Origin: Cryptomeria japonica
Lineage: Eukaryota > Streptophyta > Pinopsida > Cupressales > Cupressaceae
Direction of reading: 5' to 3'
NCBI RefSeq assembly: GCF_030272615.1
Contig: NC_081410.1
Location: forward strand, 220,709,415 to 220,773,414
Length of the DNA: 64,000 nucleotides
Part shown: in pieces, positions 11,670 through 23,900 of the stretch
Layout: each line of letters begins with the position of its first letter
Numbering within the stretch: position 1 is the first letter of the stretch
Notes under the pieces: model-generated
The model's database searches: none
Told to the model about the DNA's origin: nothing
What the model saw: the letters and a program-made list of their open reading frames with translations, nothing else
Made by a program: the position numbers and the translations under genes

Positions 11670-13253
11670 TGGTGTAGGAGCACCCTTCCAAGCTCTCCCT
11701 CCTTCTTGTTTTGTTGGTGTTCTACTTCTTTTGAAGCCTTTGTATCTAAAATAATGAGCCATGTGCTCATAGGTCCTAGTTAGGGTCCTAATTGAGATCT
11801 TAAGGGTTATAAGTCAAGATTGAGGATTTCTTGAAACTTGAGGGTATGTGTGCCTTGGAGGTGTTTAGGGGTCCTTTATAGCATGGTGGTGTCCTTAGGT
11901 TGGCCCAATGTGGGTCTAGGAGTCATGAAAAGCGACATTGGGAAAGTTGCTCAAAAGTTGCAAAAGTTGCATGACAACTTTTAAAAGTTATCAAGCAACT
12001 TTTCCACCATGATGGCTAATTCTTTAGGTTAGCATGGAAAACCCTAGTATGGGCACACAGACTGAGGTATGGGTAGTATAAGTATTTCCAAACCCTAAGT
12101 TAATGGGTTGGATGTCAGACATTATACAGCCCTAGCAAAAAGACCAGACTGAGACTGTAAAAGTGTTACCAGTCAGTTTGAATGAAGCAACCAAGCAAGT
12201 TAATGGATTGAGATATGTCCAACACTATGTGGAATGTCTTTCATGGTGTAAATACTTTCATTTCAAGCAACTAGTTTAGGTGTTTATTTGCAGATTGAGT
12301 GTGTTTGTAAATAGTTTGTAAATTGTCTTCTTACTGTCCAGTTTTGGACAGGATTGTGTAAATGGCTGCATAACTCCATTCCCCGTTGTGGAACCACCAT
12401 CAAACCATGGGGAATGAGAGTGAAGACCTTGTACCATACTGAAAAACAATCAGGGCCCTTGAAAATGGAGGGAGGCCATCAAGAGACCCAATCCTAGGCG
12501 AGACTGAACAGTGCCCGGCTAGGAGAGGTTAAGTTGCAGAGGTCTTAGAGAGCAAGGTTGGATAGAGGAAAGTACACCCTTTGGAGGAGGTGTAGAGGAG
12601 TGTATGAAGCATAAATGGTGTGAAGGAGGAGCCTCCACCAATCCAGACAAAGTGTCTTAAACACAAAACACTCACTATGACCCAGGCAGACCACAAAACC
12701 CTTAAAAACCCTAAAATTCGCCCAAGGCACTGTACGGCCACTTGGAGGCCCAAAACCTAGAAAATACTTGAGCCCTTGTCAATTGAATGGTAGTCTATTT
12801 TGGTAGTTTGGGTTTTGTATGCATCATTTGTGAGAGAAATCCCTAAAGGACCAGGTAGGAGGCCTAATTGGTCCTAATCCTTGTAGCCCTGTTTTGTAAG
12901 CAAAAACACAAAACAGTGAAACCGGTAGAAAGGATGAAGGTAGCAACTTCTTGGGGGCACATGGAGGGATGTAAAACATGGTTTAAGACCTGATTTAACC
13001 TTGCTAAGACCCTGGAAGGTTTAGAACAAGCATAGCCCTTATTAGCCATAGTAAGGGGTTTTGAGTCTCATGAGTAGGTGAGACCTTAGGAGCAGCAAAG
13101 CAACTCATTGGTGGGTGGATTGGGAAAGGTCAGGGGATTCCTCAAGCAAAGGAAGTCTTAGAGACCCTAGGGTGTGAGGAGAACACCAGGTGATCCAAGG
13201 AAAGGATCCAAGAGCATAGACTAGGCTAGTCTATCCCAAGCACCAACCCATCA
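11670..13253 (+). repeat. 3' LTR of the gypsy element (1584 bp)
   Basis: It runs from TGGTGTAGGAGCACCC to CACCAACCCATCA and is homologous to 5398-6970. Relative to the 5' copy it contains an extra 21 bp (near 11983-12003, another AAAAGTT/AACTTTT unit) and lacks 10 bp near 12690. The TATATAAAAT of the 5' copy is TATCTAAAAT here. Confidence 0.95.
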
Positions 13254-13255
13254 GC

Positions 13256-16200
13256 AATGTATAATGAAATTACAAGCACTCCAATGCCTAGGTTGCCTGT
13301 GTCTTATAGAGATTGCATTCAACTCGGAAGTCAAATAGAATTGGCTGACTGGTTCTTCATGGAAGAATTCACTGTGTTAAGGTTTTATGGATTAGCAGTA
13401 AAAGCATACAGACTTCCAATACATGTGACAAAGAGGGTAATTGCATTGGAGTATGTATGACAACTGGAGAGCACAGATAGGCACTTCCATGGTTAGCAAA
13501 AGAAGAACATATTTCCTTCCTTGCTTTTCTCATGTGGAGGGTTGGCATTTGAGAGAAAAGCATTCAATGTGGCACATGAATTTTTGACAGGTTTTAACTT
13601 TGGTGATAAGGGTCTCTGGCAGTATGATCCAATCGGTGTAGTTCAAGCAAGGCTTAAGAAAAATGGGAACTCTTCAGCATTATGTCAACATGAAAGTAAA
13701 CCATTGCTAGAAAAGCTTAGAAACATGGACTCCTGGGATGAGGTTAAAGAAGATATGGAGAAAATTGCAGCTAACAATAACATTTTAATAGAAGAAATTT
13801 CATCACAAATGATGGCCTTGCACACACAAAGGACAACAAAGGAGGGCCAGGACATCCAAAATAGGAGGTCCTACAATTTCTACTAAATCTGCTAATCCAT
13901 CTAAGAAAACTATTCCCAAATCAATTCTGCACGAATGTAAAGAGAATTATTGGACTCAAACCAAAATAAATGATTTTTGGACTATGAGGAGGAATCTCGA
14001 TGAACCAAAGACAAGTGCAGAATTTGAGACCATCGACAAGCATGGATAATTTAGCAAATTGTGGAATATGGAGCATCCCACAACAACACATGACAGGAGT
14101 GAAGATGATGATCAATTTGAGGTTGAGGCCACTCAAACAACTACTACAGTCCCTAAAATATTAGGTGCAGTCCATGAGGCAATGTAAGACAAATATAGCA
14201 AAGGAGCAAGCATTGTGGAAAAAATGATTTTTGAAGGTGGTGGTCTAGGTCCCAAAGGAGAGGGCATTTGGTATCTACTTCAGGTACAACTTCCATCAGG
14301 GTCAAAATCAAAAGGTCCTGTTAAACCAGTCATTGGACTTGATTCTTCAGATTCATCATCGATAGGTACTACTCATTACCCTTAGGGTCCACCTACATTT
14401 GTTTCAGGTTCAAATCCATAACCACCACCACATCATGGTATTCCCATTGGTGGTGACTCAAGTGCCATTGCCACTAGTGGAGAATCTGGGGATAGTATTC
14501 CTATTATTATTTAGTCAAGTGTCATTGTGATTGGTGGGGTTGGCATGGGTACTACTACTGGTACTAGTTGTCTTGGTGTTGGACAAGGGCAACAACAAAA
14601 AATCTCTCGCAAGAGGCCACTGGTGGTAGATACTCAATCTCATACTATTGAGAACCCTATATCAAGTGCCACTGACTCTACAAATCAATCATTTGCAGCT
14701 TCAGATCACACACCTCAAAAGATTATGAAAACTACACATGAAAGTGTCAGTGGGAGTGGGATAGGATCAGGAACTGTTGTTGGTAATCCTAGTCAAGCAT
14801 TAGTTAAAACCACAGGAATAAGTGGAACTGGAGCCTATGGTATTCCTATGTCACCTTTCAAACATTCAATTGCTTTAGCAAGCCAAGATTTTATATTTCG
14901 TGATTACTATGAAAAATATGAACACACAACAAAAGCAAATCAACAAAAAAAGAAAGCATTTCATAGGGTTTCCCTGACTGAAGTTGTAAACGAACAACCT
15001 GCAAGGAACAAGGTATTTCCAACATATGACCCACAGAAAGATATGATGGAGTTCATGGTTGTTATGCCCTCGGCCCCAACTAAAGATAAAAGTCCACCAC
15101 ACAGTTAGATAGATCCCTCTGAATTTCAAGTTAGCACCCTCCAAATGGATTTTTCCAAAGTACATAATGTGGACAAAATTAGTGTGTCAAAAAGGACTAG
15201 CGAAGTGGTCTACACTTCACTGCTAAAGGTGGAGAGAGAAAAAAATAAACTGGAGAAACAAATAGAAAAGTTACAGGCAGACCTGGAAAATGAAAAAATC
15301 AAGGAGGAAAGTAGCAGATAGCAAGTGCAATGATTTACAAAAAAGGATAAAAAATTCAAGCTCTGTAGTAGAAATTGCATAGCAGGAGAAGATGGATGCA
15401 AAATTGAAGGACCTGATAGAAAAAATGGCTAAAAACAGTAAAAAATTTGATGAGGAAAGAGCCAGTTTTAAAAAATTATAAAAAATTTATGAGTCTACTG
15501 CTGCCGAAATGAGAAAATTACAGGACCTATTGGATCATGGGAAGGAAAAAGAAAAACATTTGCAAGAGGAAGTAGAGGAAGAAAGAAAAAAATGTGCACA
15601 AATGAAAGAAGACCTACACAATGCAAATGATAAAATACAAACTTTGGAGGATATATGGAAAGATAATATGAAAATACAACGAAGTATATACAAGAAAACA
15701 TTTGGCAGCAAATAATGCAGAGGAGTGACAAGTTGTGTGAATGGTTTCAATTGACTGAAAGTCTGAGACTAATTTATATGAAAATCAAAGGGCACTATGA
15801 GAAGAGCACAAATGTTTATTCAAAAGAGGATATGGAAAAAAAGATTCTAAAAGTAGTCTATAGTTCCACTGACAGCTACTTGGCATCCAAGGGAATTAAG
15901 AGCCGCATTGATGCCACAATTAAGACATCATCTATCATTCAAAAATGCCAGAAGCTAAGGGAAACATTAGAAGTTATAGAAAATTGTGGAAAAAAGATCT
16001 TGAAGCTGCAAGAAAAGAAAAATAATTTGATTAAACTTGGTTTTCCTAAGACCGTTGACCCATCAAATAAATTCATTAGAGAAGAATCTTACAAAAAAAG
16101 CATGGATATAAAAGTGAAGTCTGATTTAGACTTGCTTCCAAAGGACACAACTCCCCAAAGCTTTCTGGAATTCATCCAACCATTTACAACTCTAAATTTG

Positions 16201-16347
16201 GTATTGGATAAAACAGTGATGTCAAGTAAATCTTCTAAATATGGAATGTTGATGAAGTTGGAGTTGACTTTCCATAGTTTACAGAATATTGACCTTCCAT
16301 CAGACGAAGAGTGGAGCACCCTACAAAAACTAGCACAAAAATCTTAA
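13256..16347 (+). pseudogene. Decayed gene of unknown function with C-terminal coiled coil, cut by the gypsy element
   Basis: Coding traces run for about 3.1 kb on the plus strand. The N-terminal part (13257-13880, one frame, stops at 13458 and 13494) reads PMPRLPVSYRDCIQLG and AHEFLTGFNFGDKGLW. A frame change near 13850-13880 leads to a Ser/Thr/Gly/Gln-rich region (13890-14700), then FIFRDYYEKYEHTTKANQQK (about 14895-14950). Next is a strongly charged coiled coil (15200-15710) and a helical C-terminal part (15715-16347, 210 codons intact). Most in-frame stops (near 14049, 14187, 14382, 14418, 14511, 15105) read as former Gln codons. Upstream, the last 15 codons before the gypsy insertion are open and in frame with 13257, so the gypsy element lies inside this gene. 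I do not recognise the family. It may belong to a larger transposon. Confidence 0.6.
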
Positions 16348-16417
16348 GAATCATAGTATGTATTGCACAATTTTCTTCTTTTACTCTTAATTTCAAGGTT
16401 TTAGGTTTTTTTTGTTT

Positions 16418-16565
16418 GCTATTTTGCTAATCCAGCCTATGAATCTATGATGCACTCGCTATTGCTATTTTGCTAATCCAGCCTATGAATCTATTTTATG
16501 AATAGGAAAACACCAGCACTCGCTATTGCTATTTTGCTAATCCAGCCTATGAATCTATGATGCAC
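16418..16565 (+). repeat. Three copies of a 34-nt unit (ATTTTGCTAATCCAGCCTAT...)
   Basis: The core gctattttgctaatccagc followed by ctatgaatctat starts at 16418, 16464 and 16528. The spacers share GCACTCGCTATT. It lies about 70 bp after the end of the decayed gene, where a 3' untranslated region would be. Confidence 0.85.
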
Positions 16566-16860
16566 AATGCAAAACTTCAGCCAATAAATTTGTATTCTCA
16601 AATTATCCCTTGCTTTAACATTTATGCATTTATCTATTTATGATTAGTAGGTTTTAGGCACTGCTATTATCTATGTTTAATTTGTCATGGCGTGAATTAA
16701 TATTTAATTTTGAACTCTTTTTTTTTAATAAGAGACATCAAACATGTAGTAGATGTTAAATTGCTAATACGGTCCGTGATGGCCATATAAATATGGGTTG
16801 AGTTTGTGATTTTGATGTTCAGTCTTCACATGTTGCAAACTTGCAATTCGACCTGAAGTT

Positions 16861-17067
16861 GTTGTTGCTCCCTTGTTTCTATAAAAGGGAATTCAGGGTC
16901 ATTTGCAAAGGGTTCTGAAACTTTGTATTCACTTTTGGATGGACATTGGAGAATCACACAGGAGCTGTTGTTGCTCTCATGTTTCTATAAAAGGGAATTC
17001 AAGGTCATTTGCAAAGGGTTCTGAAACTTTGTATTCACTTTTGCAATTTGCATGGAGAATCACACAG
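16861..17067 (+). repeat. Tandem duplication of a 101-bp unit
   Basis: Copies at 16861-16961 and 16967-17067 both run from GTTGTTGCTC through TTTCTATAAAAGGGAATTCA and TCATTTGCAAAGGGTTCTGA to GAATCACACAG, with a few differences. Each copy contains TCTATAAAAGG, a TATA-like sequence. No gene follows on the plus strand. Confidence 0.85.
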
Positions 17068-17420
17068 ATTGGTGTATTACTATCGAATGAATTGTATCAT
17101 ATGACTATATTTTGAAAGAATTAATGAAAATCTAAGTTCTCGACATGTGTATTATTATTGGATGAATTGTATCATATGGTTCTGAAATATATCACATAGA
17201 TTTGAGACTCAAACATGTATAAATAAACAATAAACATCTCTATATCAATAAACACATTATGGTTTTTTTATTATTATGCTATTTTAAATCTAGAAATAGA
17301 AAGTTGAAAAATACAATTACAAATCAATATTAAATTCTAATTGCAAAAAGTAATATGATTTTGTAATATGAATGATGAGATATAGTAATAAGATTAATAA
17401 ATACCGCTCTCTTACAGTTG

Positions 17421-20129
17421 TCATTCATCCTCATCAAATTCAGAGCTTTCTTGATCCTTGTCTGTGGTTTGAGTTTCTTCACTCTGAGTTTGCATACCTT
17501 TGCCGAACTGCATCTCAATGCTACCAGTAGGTCCAGTACATGGGGCAATAGTCCCACTGGCACTTTGGTTTGAAGTGTTTCCCAAACCTCTTCTTTCACA
17601 TTTGGACCTCCAGATTTGCAGTGCCCTATCGTAAGGAAAAGTGTGGACATCATACCTAGATGTATAGAACCTCAAGCAATTTTCCAAATTTTTGTCTAGT
17701 TTGTTTTTTAGCTTTGATTTTAGGAACCCTGAAGCACTGAAAACTCTCTCATCTTCCACCGAACCCAATATCATGGTAAGACATAAATCAGCAAGCTTCA
17801 CATATTCTGGCATTGAATCACGCAACATTTTGTTCTCAGCTATAGTTTTCCAAAGCCTTGTTATCGATCCCTCTTCGTGGGGGTTCTCCATTTTGCCATA
17901 TTGTTCTCTCATAGTGTATGCAAAATGAGATGATTTCTCTCAAAGATGACTTTCATCTAATATTCCATTTATAGTTACTCCATTCAATTCTCTGGATGTG
18001 CAAAATTGTTTTATCAAAATCAGTAGCTTACTTCGAAAATTAGATGCAATGTTGAGGCTCCAATAATGAGGAAACACAATAGACATGGCTTCGAGAAGAT
18101 TATCAGGAGGGAATCTACTTCTAATTTGTGAGGAAAGATCATATGCAATTTTCTTCACAGAAGTAGTTACAATCTCAACAATCTTGTCGAAATCTTCCCT
18201 TGTAACTCCTGCTAGTTGCTTCCTAGGGCGCTTTCCTGGTTCTTCGGGGTTGACCGTGGCATAGAAGTGCATTGGTATCTCAACTCCCCGTATATTGGCA
18301 CATACCTCCCCATCTGCACCAATTTGTAAAAAGTTATCAGGATTGTTCAAATCTGTGAGTGTCTGCCACTTAACAAATTTTTCATCAAATAGTGTTGGTT
18401 GATTTCGATAGAGATTGTCGAGAGTCATGCATGTCATCTCACACAGTGTAGCATATTCTGCAATATACATAGCTCTTTTTTGGGCAGCCTTCATAATATT
18501 CCTCATTTCCTCTAGCATGGGCAGAAGAGCTGCTAAATTTAAGAGTGTCTTTAAATTACTTAACCTACGAAGAAGTTCAGGAAATTTCGGTTGATCTGAT
18601 TCATCGTGAGTTGTGTGAAATAGTCCAATCAAGGATGGATATTCTGAAAACACTCGATGCGCAAAACCATCCAAAGAGATCCATCTGGTATCATTATCCT
18701 TGAGAAGCTTGTTCCCATCAATTATTCCATCAGTAAAGTGTTGAAATTCCATAAATCGCTTGGGACTTCGACAGAAGTGTGAGTAGAGCTCTCTGATTAA
18801 AATTTCAATATTTTTAACCAAAGCAAACTTGCTCACAATTCCAAAAGCTAGATTCATTTTGTGAGCCATGCAGTGAATTGCAGTAATGTACAGTGCAAAT
18901 GAAGTTTTAATATTTGTACAAAGACCGTTCCTGTGACCCTCCATTACTGAAGCTTCATTTTCTCCAACACAAACCAATTTTTTGGCTACCGGCATGTCAT
19001 CCATACCTCAATATTCAATTAAACTTGTCTTTACTAGTTGAAATAAATTTTTCATTGTCGCACTCTCCTTCATTTTAGCAACAGATAGTAGATGAGGTTG
19101 GCGGGTATGATTCTCTATAGTATAAACATGCATGCATACATATGAAGTATTGTCTACTGTCGTAACTTCATCTAAAGAAATTGCAATAAAGTTTGACTCT
19201 CTTATTTTTTCCTTTACATCTTCTTTTTCAACCTCAGCAAGACAACTTGCCCATTCCCATCCACTGTTTACTGACTAGTGTCTATTAGGATAGTTAAGAA
19301 CTTTCAAAAAGTGTAATAAACCACTAATTCATGGGAAATATGTCATAGCACGCCCTCTACTCAAAATATAAAAAACAACGCTTAACTGAACAACTTTTCC
19401 CAATTGTTCTAATTGCATTGCTTTTCCAAAAATGACTTCAATAGAAACTTTAACTTCAGCAGGCTTCGTCTATATTTTCTCATGAAAATAATACTCTTCG
19501 GCATTCCTCACATTCTTACATTCCTCCTTTGTTTTCCATCTTATCACTGATTTTTCAACCCCATCTATCATTTTTTTTTCATAAACTTTACCCATATGCT
19601 TTTCTATGGTGTCAAATTTTAGCTGCAACCTAATTTCCTTGTTATGTTTCCAAGTGTAAATCTTACACCTGTATTCTATTGCAGGCTCCCCTTCAAATGG
19701 ATTCTCCACTGGTTCAATGAATGGATACTTTGATGCCCTATTAATTTGAAAATTCCTCACTGACATATCCCACTCCCGATCCTTTTTTGATTATGGTTCA
19801 CCCTTTTTTGATATAGCTTTTCTTTTCCCCTTCCATGCATTATCATCAATGGCATTATCACCCAAGTCAATTATATCATTCCGGCTAACTTGGGTATCTA
19901 CCAGATAATCTTCTTCAAGATGATCCTGATCTGAGATATCAGGTTCACCATCGTCTTCAACATGTGGTGTAGGTGGCGAATTTTGTACTTGTACTTGTGA
20001 TGATGTACCTTCCTGATTTTCACAACAATCTTTTCCAATGCCAAAGTACGAAGACAACATTTTTCTTTTTGTTGGCCTCTCCTGGCCTTCCCCACATTCA
20101 GGTTTCTTACCCCTCTTCCTGTTCGACAT
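17421..20129 (-). pseudogene. hAT superfamily transposase, near full length
   Basis: From ATG 20129 to TGA 17421 the minus strand holds one frame of 902 codons with no frameshift and five stops (TAA 19791, TAG 19470, TAG 19275, TGA 19008, TGA 17940). The order is: basic N terminus (KRGKKPE, PTKRKMLSSYFG); acidic linker; a degenerate zinc-finger-like segment (RCKIYTWKHNKEIRLQ, the second Cys apparently Tyr); RNase H-like core with IAISLDEVT, then VGENEASVMEG and AIHCMAHKMNLAF; KDNDTRWISL; and the C-terminal dimerisation block SVEDERVFSASGFLKSKL. This order fits hAT transposases of the ZNF862/KIAA1586-like type. The second catalytic Asp (normally in a D-G-A-S-V-M context) is Asn, codon at 18957-18959. 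No intron is evident. Confidence 0.8.
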
Positions 20130-20339
20130 CTCCAACGAAATAAAGGCTACCAAAAAAATATCAATTTGTTGAAGAAGCAATAATAGACTATAATGTATAA
20201 TATACCACTTCAAAAATATGATCGCTCACCTTTAGGCTTTAGGTCACTAGCAGTCACCAATGCAGTCAACAACAATGATTTTCCTTGGTCTAAAACTTCA
20301 CTATTGATCAAAATTCAGAGCCTAGAACCCACCAGATTG

Positions 20340-20930
20340 TGTTGAGATAGATCTGATATTTGCATGTATTTATATCAATCCTTATATGGCGAATTCCACA
20401 AGAATTTTATATGGTATACAAATATTTGGCGAATCCTACATAACTATAACACGACTTATGTAATTTTTGAGGCAATTATAGGTCATCCAAATACGACTTA
20501 TATAATTTTTGAGGCAATTATAGGTCGTCTAAATAATTGGCGAATACAATATAGTTGGCGAAAGTTGGGGTGAATGGAGACACATGTCGGCAATATGTCG
20601 AGCGAATTGGGTCCCCCTGGCTAACAAATATTCACATGCCTATAGGCGAATTAAGGTCATCTATTAAGGCAACCTTAGAGAGTGTAGGTGAAAAAATTAA
20701 ATTTACCATGTGTCCACCATATATTGTATTGGCGAAATCATCGCATAGAAACATTTAATTGCATAAAACATATGGCGGTCGGGCCATGACTTTGACGGAA
20801 ATTGATAATGTTCTGGCAACATGGCCACCCCCAGTCGGTACAAAATATTCGCCATTTCCCAAGTCGCCGAAGTGAAAAATTCACCATTGGCAAATATTCA
20901 CCACTAAAATAATCTCTGCTATAAATGTCC
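20340..20930. repeat. Island of TGGCGAA motifs, direct and inverted
   Basis: TGGCGAA occurs at 20387, 20427, 20538, 20556 and 20730. Close variants are GCGAA at 20602 and AGGCGAA at 20644. The reverse TTCGCCA lies at 20848, with TTCACCA and related forms at 20880-20910. The motif is rare elsewhere in the window. The island starts about 210 bp upstream of the hAT transposase start. Many hAT elements carry repeated short subterminal motifs bound by their transposase. That role is an inference here, because no terminal inverted repeat or 8-bp duplication was found. Confidence 0.6.
20451..20534 (+). repeat. Tandem 42-bp repeat, two copies
   Basis: Copies at 20451-20492 and 20493-20534 both run ACGACTTAT-TAATTTTTGAGGCAATTATAGGTC to AAAT and differ at about three positions. 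They lie inside the TGGCGAA island. Confidence 0.9.
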
Positions 20931-23900
20931 AAGAGATTGGGAACTTGATAGGTTGTTCTCTTTTTGTGTTTGTTTCATTGGATATGATAGAGATTAAAAA
21001 TACAAGAATTAGGATAAATAGTGAAATATTAACAATAAACAACATCAAAAGATAAATGCAAAACTGGAAATCATTTGACATGTACATAACTACAAAAGGG
21101 ATGCAAAGAGGAACCTGTCAAAGAAATATGAGCTCAAATTGGGTGGACGGCTAGGTGCCCTATTACAAATGCTAAATAGGAATCCAACTGAATTTGAGGG
21201 CTTCCAAACTATCTTGTGATCAAGTTGCGAGTCAAAACACTTGAACTATGTCACTTGTCATCCTATTTCTTGGCCAATATGATGATTAATTTCCTGTCTC
21301 TATCTACACTATTCTCCCATACCTTCAAATTGAGTTTTGAACCTATTTCTAAGCTTGCAAATGCTCAAAATTAGAGGAAAATAGTTTTTGGTTTATAAGG
21401 GTTTGCCTAGGTCAAATGTTGGGTTTGAAATTAACCTTATTAATGATGAATTGATAGAAAATAAAGCTTACCCTTGTAGGGAAAAGACTAAATCTGAAAT
21501 TAAATTCTTGAATGGAAATGTTGAATTGAAATGATTATACCTCAATTGATGATGCAATTCTCTTAGGATAAGTCATCCATGTGCTGGTGCAATAACATGA
21601 TAAATCGTCACAAAATCCATCATGAAAATATAATTGAGGATTTCTTGTTGTAGCTGGATGCTCCTTATACTCAGATATCCTCTTAAATTGAAATGACATC
21701 TCTTGAATTGTAAGAATGAGATGATGAAATGAATTAAAGGCGATGTTTTATATGGGATTCTCGAGGTAATTACACTTTTTAGTTCACTTTAAATGGCCAT
21801 ATCCCAATTTTGAGGATAGATCTGGAAATGTCAAGGCTGACACTTTACTCCTAAAATTTTAGCCAAAAAGTGTCACACTTTAGACTTGTCTGAATTATCC
21901 CGACAAAATAGACCCAAAGTTTAAGGGAAGTAGAGATAATAGGGCCTAATACCAAATTTATAATTTACATTAATATTGATGACATGGGGGGAAAAGTACA
22001 TTTAAATTCAAATTAGGATATAACCTGAAAAAAATTTAAATTATATATAAGAAATGACACACTTACCATAAGGGCCCAAAGAGGAGGGTGTTGAAATTTT
22101 GAAATAAGAAAGGACCCATATTCTTGAGTTAAGGATTAATTCAAGGCAAGAAAAGGTCCCAATATGCTTAGAGGAATGAGAAAAATAAAATGAGTGGCGA
22201 GGAGAGTATGAAATTAGAGTCATAATCATAGTACAATTTACGACACTACAACAAGGAAAAGGGTATATCAAAGTCAAAGAGAAAGAAAACCTAACACAAA
22301 CTATCACAAGAGGGTTGTAGATCTCTCAGCCAACAAGTCACCCCTAGAAAGCGATACATTTTGTAAGGGACATGTCCCATTAGTAAAATATATGTATATA
22401 ATAAAATTTAATATAACATAGAGATATATAGATAGCTAGAGATAAAAGAGAGTATTAGTGAAGAACACATAAATGATAAGGAGAATAAGTGATGTATATT
22501 TAGATAGATGTGTGATAGACAAGATATAAAATAGAATGATGGAAATGTAATATAAGTTATATCAATGCATGGATCTTGATCTATCGCTATATAGTATGTT
22601 ATTAATGTCATTTAATTTTTGTTTATAACTTATTTTTCAACCTTATTTGATTATAGATTAATCTATGATCCTTCTCCTACTACTGAGTATGGAGTATAAA
22701 TACAACACAGAAAATACTTGGACCACATAATTGTGATCCATGATCCCCAATTTTATTGCTAACATGTACTTTTCTATTTTTTGCATTAAAAAATAAATTG
22801 AAAATTTTAATTTAAGAAGTGAAATTGGATGCCTTATTTCAAGGCAAGTGGAGTATGCTTTGTGGACTTTTTAAAGGGTCATTTTAAGATCATGTTTTAA
22901 TTTTTTTAGCCCTTTTTTATTTCGTGATTTTGTGCCTTTTTTTCCATGTCAAAGTATTTTGTGTTGAGACATGATGAACCTAGGATGAAGGTACTAGATT
23001 GTCATAATGAAGTGGCTCTTAAAATTTGTTGAGGCACAAAGGGGCCCAAGGATATATTATATGGGATTTTTCTTAATAAGTGACAACAAACAACATTGGG
23101 GATATAAAATTAACCAAGATAATCTTTACTATGACATATCCAGAGTATTAGTATAGGTTTGATATGACCATAAAAGGCATGCCCACTCTAGGATGATTGG
23201 GATTTACAAGCTTAGTTCATTTCACGGTGATTTGATCATACTTGGCTCTGCTTAGCCATCCATTTGATCTTTGAAATGAAACTATTTGCCTCTTGCCTAA
23301 CATATTATCCTTGTGCATATGAGTAGATGTATTTCTTGTGCCATTGGTGATTGTTCCTAATGATGATTTTATGTTTATGCCACTAGTAGTTGTGCCCAAT
23401 TATGATTTCTTATTACCATCAGTGATTGATCCTAGTGAATTAATTATGTTTCTTCCCAATGAATGTATTTTGAGATCCATCTTGTGATGTTGATTAAGTT
23501 ACTCTTGCGTGATGTGTATGTTTTATGTATGTTCCATGTATATAATTTGTATAATCCTTAATGTGTCTGGTGTGAGTGTGTACTTGTGGTCCACGTGACT
23601 ATCTCTTAAAATGATGACAGTGGACCTAAGGGTACCATGTGGTTGGGTAGTGTGTAAACCACCATTGGGATTCAAAGGTATTGGGAAGAGCTCCAAGATC
23701 ATGATCTAGTTGGTAAATAATCTCTATTTATTTATTTCACTGTTGTAATGTTGGAAAAATTATTTAAATAATTTATGAGTCATTTATATCTTGTAATATG
23801 TAATTTGAACCTCCTTGAGTGGATGGATTCATTTTGTAGTTTGAATGTCTTTGTGTGTTTTGATGTTGAAGTAAAACACACATGTCATCTTAAGTATGAT

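Larger units (their letters stand above)
5398..13253 (+). mobile_element. Ty3/gypsy LTR retrotransposon, chromovirus type, complete but dead
   Basis: This is a full element of 7856 bp: LTR, PBS, gag-PR-RT-RNase H-IN-chromodomain, PPT, LTR. Both LTRs start TGG and end ATCA. A 4-5 bp duplication flanks it (ccaat at 5393-5397, gcaat at 13254-13258, sharing CAAT). The integrase after RNase H marks Ty3/gypsy, and the C-terminal chromodomain marks the chromovirus branch. The polyprotein has eight nonsense codons and one frameshift, so it cannot move by itself. The LTRs differ by a 21-bp and a 10-bp indel plus scattered substitutions, so the insertion is old but still easily recognised. Confidence 0.95.
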
